DNA of 20,669 bases from IMG/VR virus record IMGVR_UViG_3300031539_000383, positions 1 to 20,669 of that record, one strand, 5' to 3'. The translations under genes and the position numbers were made by a program. The notes beneath the pieces were generated by a model. The model made no database searches. It was given only the letters and a program-made list of their open reading frames with translations, and had not been told where the DNA came from. This document shows, in pieces, positions 1 through 7,892 of the stretch (its first letter is position 1; each line of letters begins with the position of its first letter). The stretch is from a virus.

Positions 1-590
1 GCTTTGTCGCGCTCGACGATGAGCTGGTTCGCCAATGGGAGCGGGAGCAAGTCGGCACCCGATCCCACCGCGAAACCGGAGCTCGCATCGGGCGCACCCT
101 CGAGGAGTGGCGCACGGCCGTATCCCATGGCCGCGCAATACTCGTCGTTCATGCGCTCGCACAAGAGGTGCTGACCATGCACGTTCTTTGAAGCGACCGC
201 CCTTGCCCACTCTTTGGCGAGGTCGTCCATTCCGGGGTTACGAGAGGCCCGAAGGTCCTCGATGTCCTCCCACGAGCGGCCCCGTTCCATGCGCCGGTAG
301 AGTGGCGCCCGAGCATCGCCGACCACCCGGAACTCGCGAGCATAGGCGAGGCTACCGAAGCTCCGGCCCTTCTCGGTGGTGTCCGGCGTGGGCGCTGCTT
401 TGCGCTCTTCGCGAGCTTGTACCGGGGCGGTGCGAGAGCGAGCGCCCTCGACCTGCTCGGCGAATTGCTCGACGACGGCAAGCGCTCGGCCGTTGGTCTG
501 GTCTTGGAGTGAGTTGAGAGCGCGGCCGAGCGTGGCCTGCATTGCCTCGAGCGGATCGGCGGCCGGCGTGGCTTCGTCTTTGATGGTCAT
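1..590 (-). CDS. Major capsid protein, N-terminal part (HK97 fold), runs off the window edge
   Basis: ATG at 590, two bases after the TAA of the prohead protease gene; 196 codons are present before the sequence ends. Residues 1 to about 110 look like a delta-domain/scaffold region: acidic and helical, with Gln- and Glu-rich stretches (EQFAEQVEGARSRT). This region is removed by the protease during head maturation in the HK97 family. The part nearest the edge reads GSGADLLPLPLANQLIVERD, the usual start of the N-arm and E-loop region of HK97-type capsid proteins (Gly-rich, then LxPxPL, then a long helix). Position directly after portal and protease is the classical order. The matching C-terminal part lies at 20437-20669. 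The identification is inference from motifs and gene order, but the order makes it strong. Confidence 0.85.
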   Translation of the reverse strand, partial: MTIKDEATPAADPLEAMQATLGRALNSLQDQTNGRALAVVEQFAEQVEGARSRTAPVQAREERKAAPTPDTTEKGRSFGSLAYAREFRVVGDARAPLYRRMERGRSWEDIEDLRASRNPGMDDLAKEWARAVASKNVHGQHLLCERMNDEYCAAMGYGRAPLLEGAPDASSGFAVGSGADLLPLPLANQLIVERDK

Positions 591-593
591 ATG

Positions 594-1424
594 TTACCCC
601 GTGAGGCGTCTACGAATACCCTCGAGCGCCTCGGTTAGCTCTTCGTTCTGCTTGAGGTTCCACGCCCCGATTTGGGTCGCGAATGCCTCCATAAGCATTT
701 CGATCGTTGGTAGCGTTGGCGCCGGGGTGGTGTCGCTAGGGCCTTGGTCGGGCTCTGCTTCCCGTAGTCGCTCCTCGAGCTCTGTTACCTCGAGCTCTAG
801 GGCGTCGATAATCTCGACCTCTCGGCTCATTGGAGCTTCGTCGAGGTTCCGGGCGATAGAATGCCACATCCATCGCGTGAGGTCATCCGAGGCCGCTTCC
901 GAGCGGCCAATCACGGCCTTTTTGTCTGCGTGGATGCCGACGATGCTGTGCTCGATGGCCTCGGCGGATTCGAAGTAGAGCCCGAAGCGTTTGCGTGGGT
1001 TCTTTTCAGAGCGCTCGACGTGAGCTCGATGGCCAGCCGGGAGAGCTCGGCGCTCTTGGTGCTTCTCAGACTCCCACCATAGGGAAGTACCCACAATATC
1101 GCCGACGGCGATGGCGTCGACGAGGTCTCGCCGAGCGGCCAATGGCTCACCGTCGCCCGTCAATCTGATTCGGCCGGTGCCTCGGTAGACCTTGGAGCCG
1201 CCATGTGTACCCCGGCGGATATTGGTCACCGAGCCGAGATTCGAAATAGCCGTCTTGCCGTGGTCGAGCTGTAGCGGGAGCTTCTCTGGAAAGCGTAGGC
1301 CGTCGATGTTGATGATATGACCGTCGGTGGCCTCGCCGTCGGTGGCCATTACCATATCAAACTCGCCGGTATCGGTGTCGATGGCCTGGTCGATCTCTGC
1401 GCTACGGCCGTATCGGGTTTGCAT
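594..1424 (-). CDS. Prohead maturation protease (HK97/U35 type) with C-terminal coiled coil
   Basis: 276 residues from an ATG four bases after the portal stop. The protease core lies at about residues 20-180. It has a candidate catalytic His55 in LQLDHGK, a candidate Ser114 in IVGTSLWWE (equivalent to the GLSIGF-type segment of the family), and the typical closing strand EHSIVGIHADKKAVI at 158-172. After residue 200 comes a strongly helical, acidic stretch (about 202-224, heptad Leu/Ile) and a Pro/Thr linker, then a second short helix to the end. This resembles a fused scaffold segment. In this family the enzyme cleaves the capsid delta domain and itself inside the prohead. It sits between portal and major capsid gene, as expected. 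Catalytic residue assignment is by motif position only. Confidence 0.85.
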   Translation of the reverse strand: MQTRYGRSAEIDQAIDTDTGEFDMVMATDGEATDGHIINIDGLRFPEKLPLQLDHGKTAISNLGSVTNIRRGTHGGSKVYRGTGRIRLTGDGEPLAARRDLVDAIAVGDIVGTSLWWESEKHQERRALPAGHRAHVERSEKNPRKRFGLYFESAEAIEHSIVGIHADKKAVIGRSEAASDDLTRWMWHSIARNLDEAPMSREVEIIDALELEVTELEERLREAEPDQGPSDTTPAPTLPTIEMLMEAFATQIGAWNLKQNEELTEALEGIRRRLTG

Positions 1425-1427
1425 CGT

Positions 1428-3653
1428 CTACTCCTCCACCACCGGCGTCGAGAAACACCGGCAATTAATTCCGTTGTGAGCCGAGAGGCGACCACCGCCC
1501 ACCGCTACTTTTGGCGCCATGGCCTTTTCGCCGTCTAGGAGCGTGAAGGCGCTTGCTACGTCGACCTGGACGCCGTCGAGTAGGTGGCCCGGCCCGCCGT
1601 GGGTATCACGCACCCGATCGTCAAGCGCGGTATTCCATTGCTTCCGAGCGACCACGCCCGACGCTTCGTAGCCGGCGAGCTGGCCGCTTGATATGGCGTG
1701 GCCGACCTCGGTGCGTGCGATCGTTCGGGATCGGCTCTTGCTCGCGACCGAATAGACCTTGCGAACTCGAGCCGCCATCTTCTCGGCGTTCTCACCGAGG
1801 GCGATACCCTTGGCGAGCGTGGTGCGAATAGACCTCTTCGTCGTCGCGTTGGCGAGTGTGACGAGCTCGGCGCCCTGAGCTCGCATCGTCTTGATAGCCG
1901 CCTCATCGAACGAGAGAATCGGTTTATGCTCGAGGCCGAGCAACACGTTCTCGCCGGCTCTCTTGTAGACCTCTTCTCTGATCGGAGTGACGAGAAAGTC
2001 GAAGAGCTTCGTAAACTCGACACCCTCGAAGAGCGCATCGACGAAGTCGGCCCGGCCGAAGCCCTCAACGGCCCAAGCTCGGGCGAGGTCCGGCTCTTTG
2101 GCGAGAGCGTCGAGCGTGAGGGCGCGTTGCCCGGCGAATACCTTGCGAAGCCCTGAGACCATGCGCGGCACGTTCTGAGACTCGAGCTGTAGAGCTCGGC
2201 CCCATGCCCGCGCCGGCGTGAAGTTAGCCGTAATGCGCTTGTGAGCTCGAGCCACGATAAGGGCGCGGCCCTCTTCGGGCTCGAGCTCTTCTGAGTCGTC
2301 GTCGGGTTCGTCGTCGGGTTCGGGTTCGTCGGGGTCGTCGCCGGTCTCGAAGGGATTAGCGCCGGGGTCTGAGGTCGAGTCGAATGGGTTTGGCTCGGGG
2401 TCGTCGTCTTGGGCGCCATCATAGGGCGTGTCTGCGAATGAACCAACCGGAAGCTCGCCCCACTCCACATCGTCGATGCCCCGATCGGCTCGCACCTGGT
2501 TTACGCTACGGACCTTGAGCGAGAGGTCCTGTGCCTCTTCGCGTAGCCGTAGATCCTCGTCCTCTGAGATAAACTCGGTAAACGCGATGCGTGTATCGGT
2601 GCCGAAGAGCGGCACCGCTAGTTGGTGCGTGAGGGCGTCGGCAATGAGCCCGGCCTGAGGTTTGATGGTGTGCCTATCGAATACGAGCCGGTTGGTATCG
2701 GCGGCCGCTCGGTTGGCGTCGACCACATCGCCGAGAATCGAGCGCGGCACACCGTTGGCCATGAGGAGGTTATTGCGTAGAAACTCCATCATAGCCCGCG
2801 CCTCTTCGACGTTGCTTGCGCCGGCGAGCTCTTGCACGTCGAAGCCCGTAGGCGTGAAAGCCGGCAAGCCCTGGTCTTGGCCGCTGCGTCGATTGAAGCG
2901 GTTTATCCAGTCGGCGTAGAATGCGTCCTTCTGCTTGGCGTCGGGCGCCATCGCGTCCCCGGTGGCCTTGAGTACGATCTTGGGCGTGGCGTCGTTCTTG
3001 TAGTGTTGCCGCACCGTATCCGAGGCGAATGTGCTCGAGTCAAAGTCGCGAGCTTGAGGGCCCACGATGCCCACGCCGGCGAACGGGTCTGCGGGATCTG
3101 GGTCGTAAATCCAAACCACCTCGCTCGGGCTGTAGAGCACCTCACCGCCCTGGCCATGGAAGATATAGCCGGACACCGGGAGCGCATCGCTCGCGAGCTT
3201 CTCTATGAATCTCGGGCTCATCGGCCAGAGCTCGCGAGCCGCGCCGGCGCCGTTGGTGATGATGAGCCAAAAGGCCTCACCGCTTTGCGTGAGCCAGTAG
3301 CTCGTCAGCTTGAGGAGCTGGCGCCTCGAGAGCAGCGGGTTGGGTCGCTCGAGCGGTGCGAGTAGGGGGTGCTCATCGTTATCTTCCCACTCGGTTGTGC
3401 CTGCTATGGCCCGCGTTCTCTCTTGTACCTTAAACTCTAGGTCCCCTACTCGGTTGGCGATGGCTCGGGCGGCCGTCGCTTGGATGCCTGTAAAGCCGTC
3501 GGTCACGAGCTGCGCGGCGCTGGGTTGCTGCTCGCTGCTCGAGATTCCGGTCCGAAATTGGCCGAACTTGTAGACTGGCGGTGTCATGGCCCGGCCGTGG
3601 TCGGTTTCGTCTGAGACCTCGGGCGCTCGCTTGAATCGGTCTAGCCACCCCAT
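1428..3653 (-). CDS. Portal protein fused to a MuF-like head morphogenesis domain
   Basis: 741 residues, ATG start directly after the TAA of the upstream gene. Residues about 30-400 match the HK97-type portal family: conserved-looking segments include LLKLTSYWLTQSGEAFW, VVWIYDPDPADPFAGVG and ARAMMEFLRNNLLMANGVPRSILG. Residues 415-462 are a very acidic Asp/Glu/Pro linker. Residues about 640-735 match the C-terminal part of the Mu F-like minor head family: ARTEVGHAISSGQ, WNTALDDRVRDTHGG, then HNGINCRCF at the end, the Cys-containing closing motif of that family. The portal forms the DNA entry ring; MuF-like proteins sit inside the head near the portal. A usual portal alone is about 400-450 residues, so this is a true two-module protein with no stop or frame break visible between the modules. 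Confidence 0.88.
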   Translation of the reverse strand: MGWLDRFKRAPEVSDETDHGRAMTPPVYKFGQFRTGISSSEQQPSAAQLVTDGFTGIQATAARAIANRVGDLEFKVQERTRAIAGTTEWEDNDEHPLLAPLERPNPLLSRRQLLKLTSYWLTQSGEAFWLIITNGAGAARELWPMSPRFIEKLASDALPVSGYIFHGQGGEVLYSPSEVVWIYDPDPADPFAGVGIVGPQARDFDSSTFASDTVRQHYKNDATPKIVLKATGDAMAPDAKQKDAFYADWINRFNRRSGQDQGLPAFTPTGFDVQELAGASNVEEARAMMEFLRNNLLMANGVPRSILGDVVDANRAAADTNRLVFDRHTIKPQAGLIADALTHQLAVPLFGTDTRIAFTEFISEDEDLRLREEAQDLSLKVRSVNQVRADRGIDDVEWGELPVGSFADTPYDGAQDDDPEPNPFDSTSDPGANPFETGDDPDEPEPDDEPDDDSEELEPEEGRALIVARAHKRITANFTPARAWGRALQLESQNVPRMVSGLRKVFAGQRALTLDALAKEPDLARAWAVEGFGRADFVDALFEGVEFTKLFDFLVTPIREEVYKRAGENVLLGLEHKPILSFDEAAIKTMRAQGAELVTLANATTKRSIRTTLAKGIALGENAEKMAARVRKVYSVASKSRSRTIARTEVGHAISSGQLAGYEASGVVARKQWNTALDDRVRDTHGGPGHLLDGVQVDVASAFTLLDGEKAMAPKVAVGGGRLSAHNGINCRCFSTPVVEE
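2268..2411 (-). repeat. Low-complexity acidic linker between portal and MuF domains
   Basis: This stretch encodes portal-MuF residues 415-462, made almost only of Asp, Glu, Pro and Ser with two NPF motifs. On the plus strand the DNA is an imperfect TCGTCG/GGGTTC run at about 2295-2340. Such a run can expand or contract by replication slippage, which may vary the linker length between relatives. The function of the linker as a flexible tether is inference. Confidence 0.7.
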
Positions 3654-4202
3654 TTACGACCACCCCTCGACCGTTTCGAAAACTCGGTCTCGTAGTTTGA
3701 GCCCGGCGCCACCGTCGAGCTCGATCTGGATTCGGATGTTTTGGCCGATCTCGATGTCGGCCTGTGTGTCGGGTATCGTCCCACGCCATCCCCAGAACGT
3801 CGAAGTCGGCGAGGGCGGACTCTCTGGGGTTCCGAAAGCCGCCATGGTAATCGGTGCGCCGAGTAGAACATGCACCGAGGCGCCGAGCGTCGTCGGAGAG
3901 GTGAGGCCGGCCGTAATGGTGATGGTTCCGGCGGCGTGGTCGATCGAAACGATGTCCGAGGTGTGATATGTCCCATCGTCGAGCTCGATGTAGAGCGCAT
4001 CGCCTACCACGAAAGCGTGGTTCTTTCCCTGCGTATGCTCGACCGAGAGAATCGTTTGAGCGGCGGCTGGGGTGGCGCTAAGCCGCGTGTCTTTTCGATC
4101 GTCGAATAGGAGCGCCACACACGTTCCGGTTGTGATTGCTGCTTGGGTACTGTCGTTGATGGTCGCGAGCTCTTCGACGAGCCAATCGGTCTTATACTTC
4201 AT
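3654..4202 (-). CDS. Phage structural protein of unknown role (between terminase and portal)
   Basis: 182 residues if translated from the ATG at 4202, which shares ATGA with the stop of the gene upstream. That junction matches the style used throughout this genome and is why I chose it. The frame is open for another 100 codons upstream, across the 60-bp repeat (see findings). The protein is rich in beta-strand patterns. The middle (about residues 60-110: VVGDALYIELDDGTYHTSDIV, then TITITAGL and ASVHVLLG) looks like a small beta-barrel of the type found in phage tail and head decoration proteins. No signal peptide or membrane segment is present. I do not recognise a named family. Position directly before the portal suggests a virion component. 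Confidence 0.7.
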   Translation of the reverse strand: MKYKTDWLVEELATINDSTQAAITTGTCVALLFDDRKDTRLSATPAAAQTILSVEHTQGKNHAFVVGDALYIELDDGTYHTSDIVSIDHAAGTITITAGLTSPTTLGASVHVLLGAPITMAAFGTPESPPSPTSTFWGWRGTIPDTQADIEIGQNIRIQIELDGGAGLKLRDRVFETVEGWS

Positions 4203-5086
4203 TGGTTCCCACCCGAGCGAGGCCGGCCCGTTACGGCCGCTCGCGTGCGAAGGGTAGCCGATACGGCGGCCACCGTAGATGGCCTCGACGATACGGCCGG
4301 CCTCGAGCGCGAGACACCCAACACGGCGGCCCCGGTCGATGGCCTCGACGATACGGCCGGCCTCGAGCGCGGCACCCCTCGCGGTGGCCCTGAGTCGGTA
4401 ATTATCCCGGTCCAATCCACATAGAGCTTCGGCCGATGCGCCGGAGTCGAATTGCCGTTCATCTTGAGATATAGGTAAGCCACGTTGTTGATGCCGGCCC
4501 ACGTTCGGAATAGATGGAAAGCGACCGGGGGGTCGGATAGACCGGATTCGTCGAAGGCTAGTTGGAAATGGGCCGTCATTCCGGCGATCGTCGTATCCGG
4601 TGCAACACCTGTTCCGTCGCCGAACGAATGCGTCGTGTCGATCGTCATCGCGGGCATGTTGGCGAGGGTCCCGGCCGGCCCGAGGCCGTCAATCCACACC
4701 GCGAGGTTAGACGATGCGCCGCCGGCCCATTCTGCAAACGGCATCGTCGCGTCGGTTGGATAGTTGGCATTACCAAACCCGCCGCCGTCCGACCATATCC
4801 CGTCGTCGGCAAGGTTCCCGATCTGCATACCGAAGCCCGTTTGCGCCGGGCGTGATCGGTAGTGAGTGAACTCGAGCATAACGCCGTTGATGGTCGCCCC
4901 GGCCGGTATCCCCGTCAGAGGAAAGACGTGGAACGTGGCCCAATAGGTATCGTTGCGCTTGGCCCCGGCGTCGGTCGATCCCATGATCTCGGCGAGTCCG
5001 ATCTCGAAATTGGTGTTTCCGATCTTCTGCTCTTCGATTTCCGTGTCTAGCTGGTCGTCTGATAGCTGGAATGTCGAGAGCGTCAC
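4199..5086 (-). CDS. Probable virion surface/decoration protein with DNRLRE-like jelly-roll domain and repeat tail
   Basis: 295 residues from a GTG that overlaps the TGA of the upstream gene (GTGA). Residues about 15-225 form one beta-rich domain: GNTNFEIG, TYWATFHVFPL, TINGVMLEFTHYR and, at the end, NVAYLYLKMNGN followed by KLYVDWT. This pattern resembles DNRLRE-type jelly-roll modules that bind polymers on cell or virion surfaces. Residues after about 230 are Arg/Ser/Pro/Ala-rich and carry two 20-residue repeats (SRPAVSSRPST). That composition looks like out-of-frame translation of GC-rich DNA, so the real C-terminus may be different (see the repeat entry). CTCGAG-type words are scarcer in the body of this gene than in its neighbours, which hints at separate origin. 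Function is inference. Confidence 0.65.
   Translation of the reverse strand: MTLSTFQLSDDQLDTEIEEQKIGNTNFEIGLAEIMGSTDAGAKRNDTYWATFHVFPLTGIPAGATINGVMLEFTHYRSRPAQTGFGMQIGNLADDGIWSDGGGFGNANYPTDATMPFAEWAGGASSNLAVWIDGLGPAGTLANMPAMTIDTTHSFGDGTGVAPDTTIAGMTAHFQLAFDESGLSDPPVAFHLFRTWAGINNVAYLYLKMNGNSTPAHRPKLYVDWTGIITDSGPPRGVPRSRPAVSSRPSTGAAVLGVSRSRPAVSSRPSTVAAVSATLRTRAAVTGRPRSGGNQ
4252..4371 (-). repeat. Tandem repeat, 2 x 60 bp, coding
   Basis: Two head-to-tail units of exactly 60 bp. A 34-base core is identical in both (4278-4311 and 4338-4371), and the rest of the unit is diverged. The period is 20 codons, so it stays in frame. It is open in two minus-strand frames. One gives SRPAVSSRPST repeats at the end of the upstream protein. 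The other gives ALEAGRIVEAI followed by GRR repeats and runs straight into the downstream 182-residue protein. Codons in the second frame (CTC GAG GCC GGC CGT ATC GTC) look more like the rest of this genome. Base differences between the copies do not clearly favour either frame. Confidence 0.85.
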
Positions 5087-5748
5087 TCCAAGACCTCACG
5101 AGGTGGTAGCGAAGAGTCCCGCTCTAGCTTCGTGTCGGTTTCTCTTTGTCTTGGAGCGTCGAGGCGTCTAATCCGGCTCGGGATTATCTCGCCGAGCTCG
5201 AGCGGTGCATGGCTGAGGCCGATTCGCTTGGATGTCTCGAACCACGGCCCAAGATCGACCACCCTCCCGCTGCGTAGATTCGAATCGAAAGCGAGCTCCC
5301 ACTCCACGATGTCTAGGACGCGGCCGGTTTCTAGCCTGAGGTCGTTGTCGAGGAAATACGAGCAGACGAGGGCGCTTTCGGCGAGCATGTCTCGCGGGTT
5401 TCGGGAGCGAGAAGCATAGAGGCCGAAGCCCGTAGCCTCGATCCGTCGCGGTGTTTCCGTCTCAAAGACCATGTTAGAAATTGTGAAGCGACCCCACCCG
5501 ACGCCGTTACGAATCACACACATGAGCATTAGTGGCTTGAGAGGGTCCACGGTGCCTGGCTTGTCGATCGGAATAGGCCCGCAGAACGTGTCGGAGTTGA
5601 AGGCGAGAGGTTTGTCGACCGCCTCGATCCACCGCGCCAATCCTCGACCGTAGTTGATGTCGGCCTGGTTTGATTGCGCTCGAGTGGCGGCCGAAGCGTC
5701 GATTATCGTCAGCTCACCGATCGTTACCGGCTTGATTCTCGGGTTCAC
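5083..5748 (-). CDS. Phage protein of unknown function downstream of large terminase
   Basis: 221 residues from a GTG at 5748, overlapping the end of the large terminase gene by 35 bases. No nearer in-frame ATG exists in the first 70 codons, so the GTG is the likely start. The protein has a mixed alpha/beta look with ordered segments (RGLARWIEAVDKPLAFNSDTF, LMLMCVIRNGVGWGRFTISNMVFE, LDIVEWELAFDSN). Its C-terminal 45 residues are charged and probably disordered. No signal peptide, membrane segment or known motif was found. Its stop overlaps the next start (GTGA), so it belongs to the same transcript as terminase and portal. Its place among virion genes suggests a structural or assembly part, but I cannot name it. 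Confidence 0.7.
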   Translation of the reverse strand: MNPRIKPVTIGELTIIDASAATRAQSNQADINYGRGLARWIEAVDKPLAFNSDTFCGPIPIDKPGTVDPLKPLMLMCVIRNGVGWGRFTISNMVFETETPRRIEATGFGLYASRSRNPRDMLAESALVCSYFLDNDLRLETGRVLDIVEWELAFDSNLRSGRVVDLGPWFETSKRIGLSHAPLELGEIIPSRIRRLDAPRQRETDTKLERDSSLPPREVLE

Positions 5749-7102
5749 TATCGGCGCCGCTTTGCGGGTAGAGGTCGTCCCATGATACCCCCGGCGCTAG
5801 TGCGAGCTCGGCGTATGCGCCATCGGCGGAGTCGACCTGGTCGTCGTGAGCATCGTCCACTCCCGAGAATTGCTCGAGCTCGCGAAGATGGTCGGTGAGC
5901 CAAACACCACGCAAACACCCGACCCGGCCCTGAGAAGCGGCCGAAGCATAGGGCCCGGCTCGTACTGGCTTCGAGCCCGTAGGCCGCTCGAATCGTACCC
6001 GATAGCCCTCGAGTGCGCGACCGAGAGCCCGCGCTGCGATCTTGCCGGCGCTGCCTGGCTCGTGTTCTATCACCTGGAGTGTGCCCGGCGGATCGCTCTC
6101 GACCACCGCTCGCAGCCGGAGCTCGAGCGGCCCCGGCTCGAGTTGGAAGCGCTCAACGTCCTCTACCAGATAGTCGACCGGGGCGTCGGTGAGCTTGGCC
6201 ATGAGCGTCCCTACGGTCCAATCGGGGTCTCGGCCTGGCTTGGCCTCGGTGGCCGCGAGGTCCCAATACCGCACCCGGCGCCGCACCTTGCCGGGAATGA
6301 AGTCGAAGAGCTGAAACCACTCACGGCGGAATAGCGCACCCGGCGGCCTCACGTCCCAATTACCCTCCATGAGCATGGCCCGCTCGTAGGGGTGAAGCTG
6401 CATCAGGCTCTTTTCGTAGTCGTCGGCGTCGAGGTGCGGGTTGTCTCGGATCTTTGACGGCACAAAAGCCCGGCCCGGAGTGACGAAAGCGGCCGTATCC
6501 TCGGGCCCGATCTCGTCGGCGTTGACCTTGAATCGTTGCCTAACCCACTCATGGCCCGAGCCGCCGGGGTTCGAAGTCGCTCGCACTCGAATCGGGAGCT
6601 TCGAAACCACGGTGCGCCGCTGCCTTGAAAACGCGATGTAGACGTACTGCGCCTCGAGAAATTGCGTGAGCTCGTCAAAGCCCGTGTAATGCCAGCCGCC
6701 GCCTTGATAGCTCTCTCGGTCTTTGAGGTGTTGGCAATGGCCGAAGTTGAGCTGAGCGCCACTCGGAAACACCCACCGAGTCGGATAGCCGTCGCGGCTC
6801 TCGGCGCCGATGGCCTGGCCTGAGAGCCACTCATTGGCGAGCTCGAGGAGCCCGAGCGCTATTTTGAGCTGTGGAAACGTGCGGCGTAGAATGAGGGCCC
6901 GGTATTCTTTGAAGTCGACGAGCTGAAGCGCCGCAAGCAAGAGGTATACGCTCTTCCCACCGCCGGCGGCGCCACCGAATAGGGCTTCTCGCTTCCAATC
7001 CATCGAGAGCGCGAGCGCTTGCCGGTGCGTCGGCTCCACCGGTAGCTTGATGGAGGTCGGCCACACAATATCGCCGAGGCGCCATGCCGGGGCGGCACTC
7101 AC
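5714..7102 (-). CDS. terL: Terminase large subunit (DNA-packaging ATPase/nuclease)
   Basis: 462 residues; ATG at 7102 overlaps the small terminase stop (ATGA). N-terminal ATPase: Walker A GGAAGGGKS at 43-51, Walker B with the catalytic acid pair WHYTGFDEL at 137-145, and coupling motif ATSNPGG at 175-181. C-terminal RNase H-like nuclease: first acidic residue in RYWDLAATE (Asp281), a central EHEPGSAGK at 346-354, and the closing acidic cluster VDDAHDDQVD at 415-424. These are the landmarks of the terminase 6 N/C families. The enzyme pumps DNA into proheads through the portal and cuts the concatemer. Length and order of motifs are complete, so it is probably active. The packaging mode (cos, pac) cannot be told from this alone. 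Confidence 0.96.
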   Translation of the reverse strand: MSAAPAWRLGDIVWPTSIKLPVEPTHRQALALSMDWKREALFGGAAGGGKSVYLLLAALQLVDFKEYRALILRRTFPQLKIALGLLELANEWLSGQAIGAESRDGYPTRWVFPSGAQLNFGHCQHLKDRESYQGGGWHYTGFDELTQFLEAQYVYIAFSRQRRTVVSKLPIRVRATSNPGGSGHEWVRQRFKVNADEIGPEDTAAFVTPGRAFVPSKIRDNPHLDADDYEKSLMQLHPYERAMLMEGNWDVRPPGALFRREWFQLFDFIPGKVRRRVRYWDLAATEAKPGRDPDWTVGTLMAKLTDAPVDYLVEDVERFQLEPGPLELRLRAVVESDPPGTLQVIEHEPGSAGKIAARALGRALEGYRVRFERPTGSKPVRAGPYASAASQGRVGCLRGVWLTDHLRELEQFSGVDDAHDDQVDSADGAYAELALAPGVSWDDLYPQSGADSEPENQAGNDR

Positions 7103-7581
7103 TTCTTGGCCCTCTTCTTGCGTGGCCTCTTCTTGGCGGCCTTCTTCTTGGTTGGCTTGCGGCGCTTGACGAGCCCGAGCTGCTCGGCGATGGCCAGCCG
7201 GCGAGCTTCGGTGGTCGGAAGCATCGGCGGCGTTCTCTCATCGGGCGGCGCCATCATATCGGGGCGAGCTTGGGCGCTGAGAATGAGGGCGGCCGAAGCG
7301 ATAATCTGCTCGAGCTTCGGAGCTCGGGCGGCGAGAATCACCACCCTGAGCGCGATTAGCTCGGCGAATGTGATGCCCGGCGGCAATAGGTCGGCCATGT
7401 CGGGGGGGAGCTCGAGTAGAAGCGTCTCGGGTACTTCGTTCTCGAGTATCACATCGAGGGCGGTGCGTAGCTTGGTGGCCACCCGGCGGCCGTTTGAGTA
7501 GCCGCCGGGGTTGCCCGTCTCGCCTGGTTTCCATGGGGGGTGGAGGTTCTCGGGGTGTGGCTTTGGCGTTGGGTTGGGCAT
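7099..7581 (-). CDS. terS: Probable terminase small subunit (DUF5681-like N-terminus, Lys-rich tail)
   Basis: 160 residues from the ATG at 7581, five bases after the nuclease gene. An upstream in-frame extension overlaps that gene and looks like shadow sequence. Residues 17-33 read WKPGETGNPGGYSNGRR, the signature of the DUF5681 group (KPGxSGNPxGR), common in phage genes just before the large terminase. The middle is helical. The last 25 residues are almost only Lys, Arg and Ala (KRRKPTKKKAAKKRPRKKR), a clear nucleic-acid-binding tail. Small terminases recognise phage DNA and load it on the large subunit. Its ATGA overlap with that gene supports this role. The assignment is by position and composition, since small terminases have weak sequence signatures. 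Confidence 0.75.
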   Translation of the reverse strand: MPNPTPKPHPENLHPPWKPGETGNPGGYSNGRRVATKLRTALDVILENEVPETLLLELPPDMADLLPPGITFAELIALRVVILAARAPKLEQIIASAALILSAQARPDMMAPPDERTPPMLPTTEARRLAIAEQLGLVKRRKPTKKKAAKKRPRKKRAKK

Positions 7582-7586
7582 GATGT

Positions 7587-7892
7587 TTATCCGGTGCTTT
7601 GCCCGGTGCTTGTGACCGTATCTGACACAAGAGCGAGGGCTCGCTCGACCGTGTAGACCACCTCGAGCGGCCCACCGCGCCACTCGGCGAGGAGCTCTCT
7701 TTGTGAGTCGCGTAATGAGCCGCCCTTGCTCTTGCACTCGATGAGAAAGGTTCGGCCCCGGTAGCCGACGATGAGGTCGGGGTGGTCGGATAATACCACC
7801 GTGGCGCCGATGCGACGTAGGGCCGCTACGATGGAGGGCTCGCTACGGTCTCGCTGCTTAGCCCACCTGGCGGCCACCTCACCGCTCCCCAT
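7587..7892 (-). CDS. VRR-NUC-like nuclease (PD-(D/E)xK fold)
   Basis: 101 residues; ATG at 7892 overlaps the methyltransferase end by 14 bases. The pattern fits small phage VRR-NUC proteins: an N-terminal helix with RSEPSIVAALRRIGA, then SDHPDLIVGYRGRTFLIECKSKGG with Asp39 and the ExK motif Glu52-Cys-Lys54, then RDSQRELL with the helix-borne Gln64. These are the metal-binding and catalytic positions of the PD-(D/E)xK superfamily. Family members cut branched DNA structures such as Holliday junctions or flaps. Position right before the terminases suggests it resolves replication or recombination branches before packaging; that role is inference. Confidence 0.85.
   Translation of the reverse strand: MGSGEVAARWAKQRDRSEPSIVAALRRIGATVVLSDHPDLIVGYRGRTFLIECKSKGGSLRDSQRELLAEWRGGPLEVVYTVERALALVSDTVTSTGQSTG

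Noticed and set aside
35-978. Plus-strand frames of 160 and 200 codons
   Set aside because: They are antisense to the capsid and protease genes, Arg/Ser/Ala-rich, with no ribosome site or motif.
1556-2470. 304-codon minus-strand frame inside the portal-MuF gene
   Set aside because: Composition is Arg/Ser/Pro/Thr-rich and it lies wholly in another frame of a gene with clear domains; typical shadow of GC-rich DNA.
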